Source: Deltaproteobacteria bacterium (GTDB taxonomy: Bacteria; Desulfobacterota; Dissulfuribacteria; Dissulfuribacterales; S140-46). Taken from it: DNA of 6,720 nt. Shown piece by piece: positions 6,341 through 6,720 of this stretch; position 1 is the first letter of the stretch, and each line of letters begins with the position of its first letter. A model generated the notes under the pieces. It made no database searches, was not told where the DNA came from, and worked only from the letters and a program-made list of their open reading frames with translations. The position numbers and the translations under genes were made by a program. The stretch spans positions 1 through 6,720 of the forward strand of contig WFVQ01000219.1 of assembly GCA_015491585.1 (NCBI GenBank), written 5' to 3'.

Positions 6341-6720
<380 letters not shown>

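Overview
This window comes from a Gram-negative bacterium. It encodes a MltA-type lytic transglycosylase, which needs a periplasm, and an NtrY/NtrX two-component pair. Most of it is moderately GC-rich. The order DUF4390 protein, NtrY, NtrX is known from beta- and deltaproteobacteria. With mltA upstream and plsY downstream I would guess a Desulfobacterota-like (delta-type) organism, but the window does not prove this.

Layout. Positions 2-1120 (+) hold the 3' part of an mltA-like gene whose start lies outside the window. Positions 1121-1442 are a gene-free gap with the most unusual signals: a perfect 13-bp inverted repeat (1153-1165 / 1225-1237) enclosing a 59-nt loop, a strong sigma70-like promoter on the minus strand (1250-1277), a minus-strand U-run after the repeat, and a helical-turn-spaced direct repeat just upstream of the promoter. 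Together these predict a ~100-nt small RNA on the minus strand. Its loop is G-poor and carries CACCUCC, identical to the anti-Shine-Dalgarno core of 16S rRNA. Positions 1443-5699 (+) form a tight three-gene operon: a secreted DUF4390 protein, the sensor kinase NtrY and the sigma54-type regulator NtrX. The gap is 1 nt at the first junction, and the second is a 4-nt overlap. Positions 5710-6306 (-) are plsY, convergent with ntrX. Positions 6341-6720 (-) are the C-terminal winged-helix end of a Fic-family protein that continues past the right edge and is much more AT-rich than the rest.

How it fits together. NtrY has four membrane segments, a periplasmic sensing region, HAMP, PAS and an intact kinase core. 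It should sense an envelope or cytoplasmic signal and phosphorylate NtrX, which keeps GAFTGA and so can probably activate sigma54 promoters. The DUF4390 protein is co-translated with the kinase and predicted to be periplasmic, so it is a plausible accessory of the sensor. The flanking genes act on peptidoglycan (MltA) and phospholipid synthesis (PlsY), which gives an envelope theme, although co-location alone does not prove regulation. The predicted sRNA is the best candidate for something undescribed.
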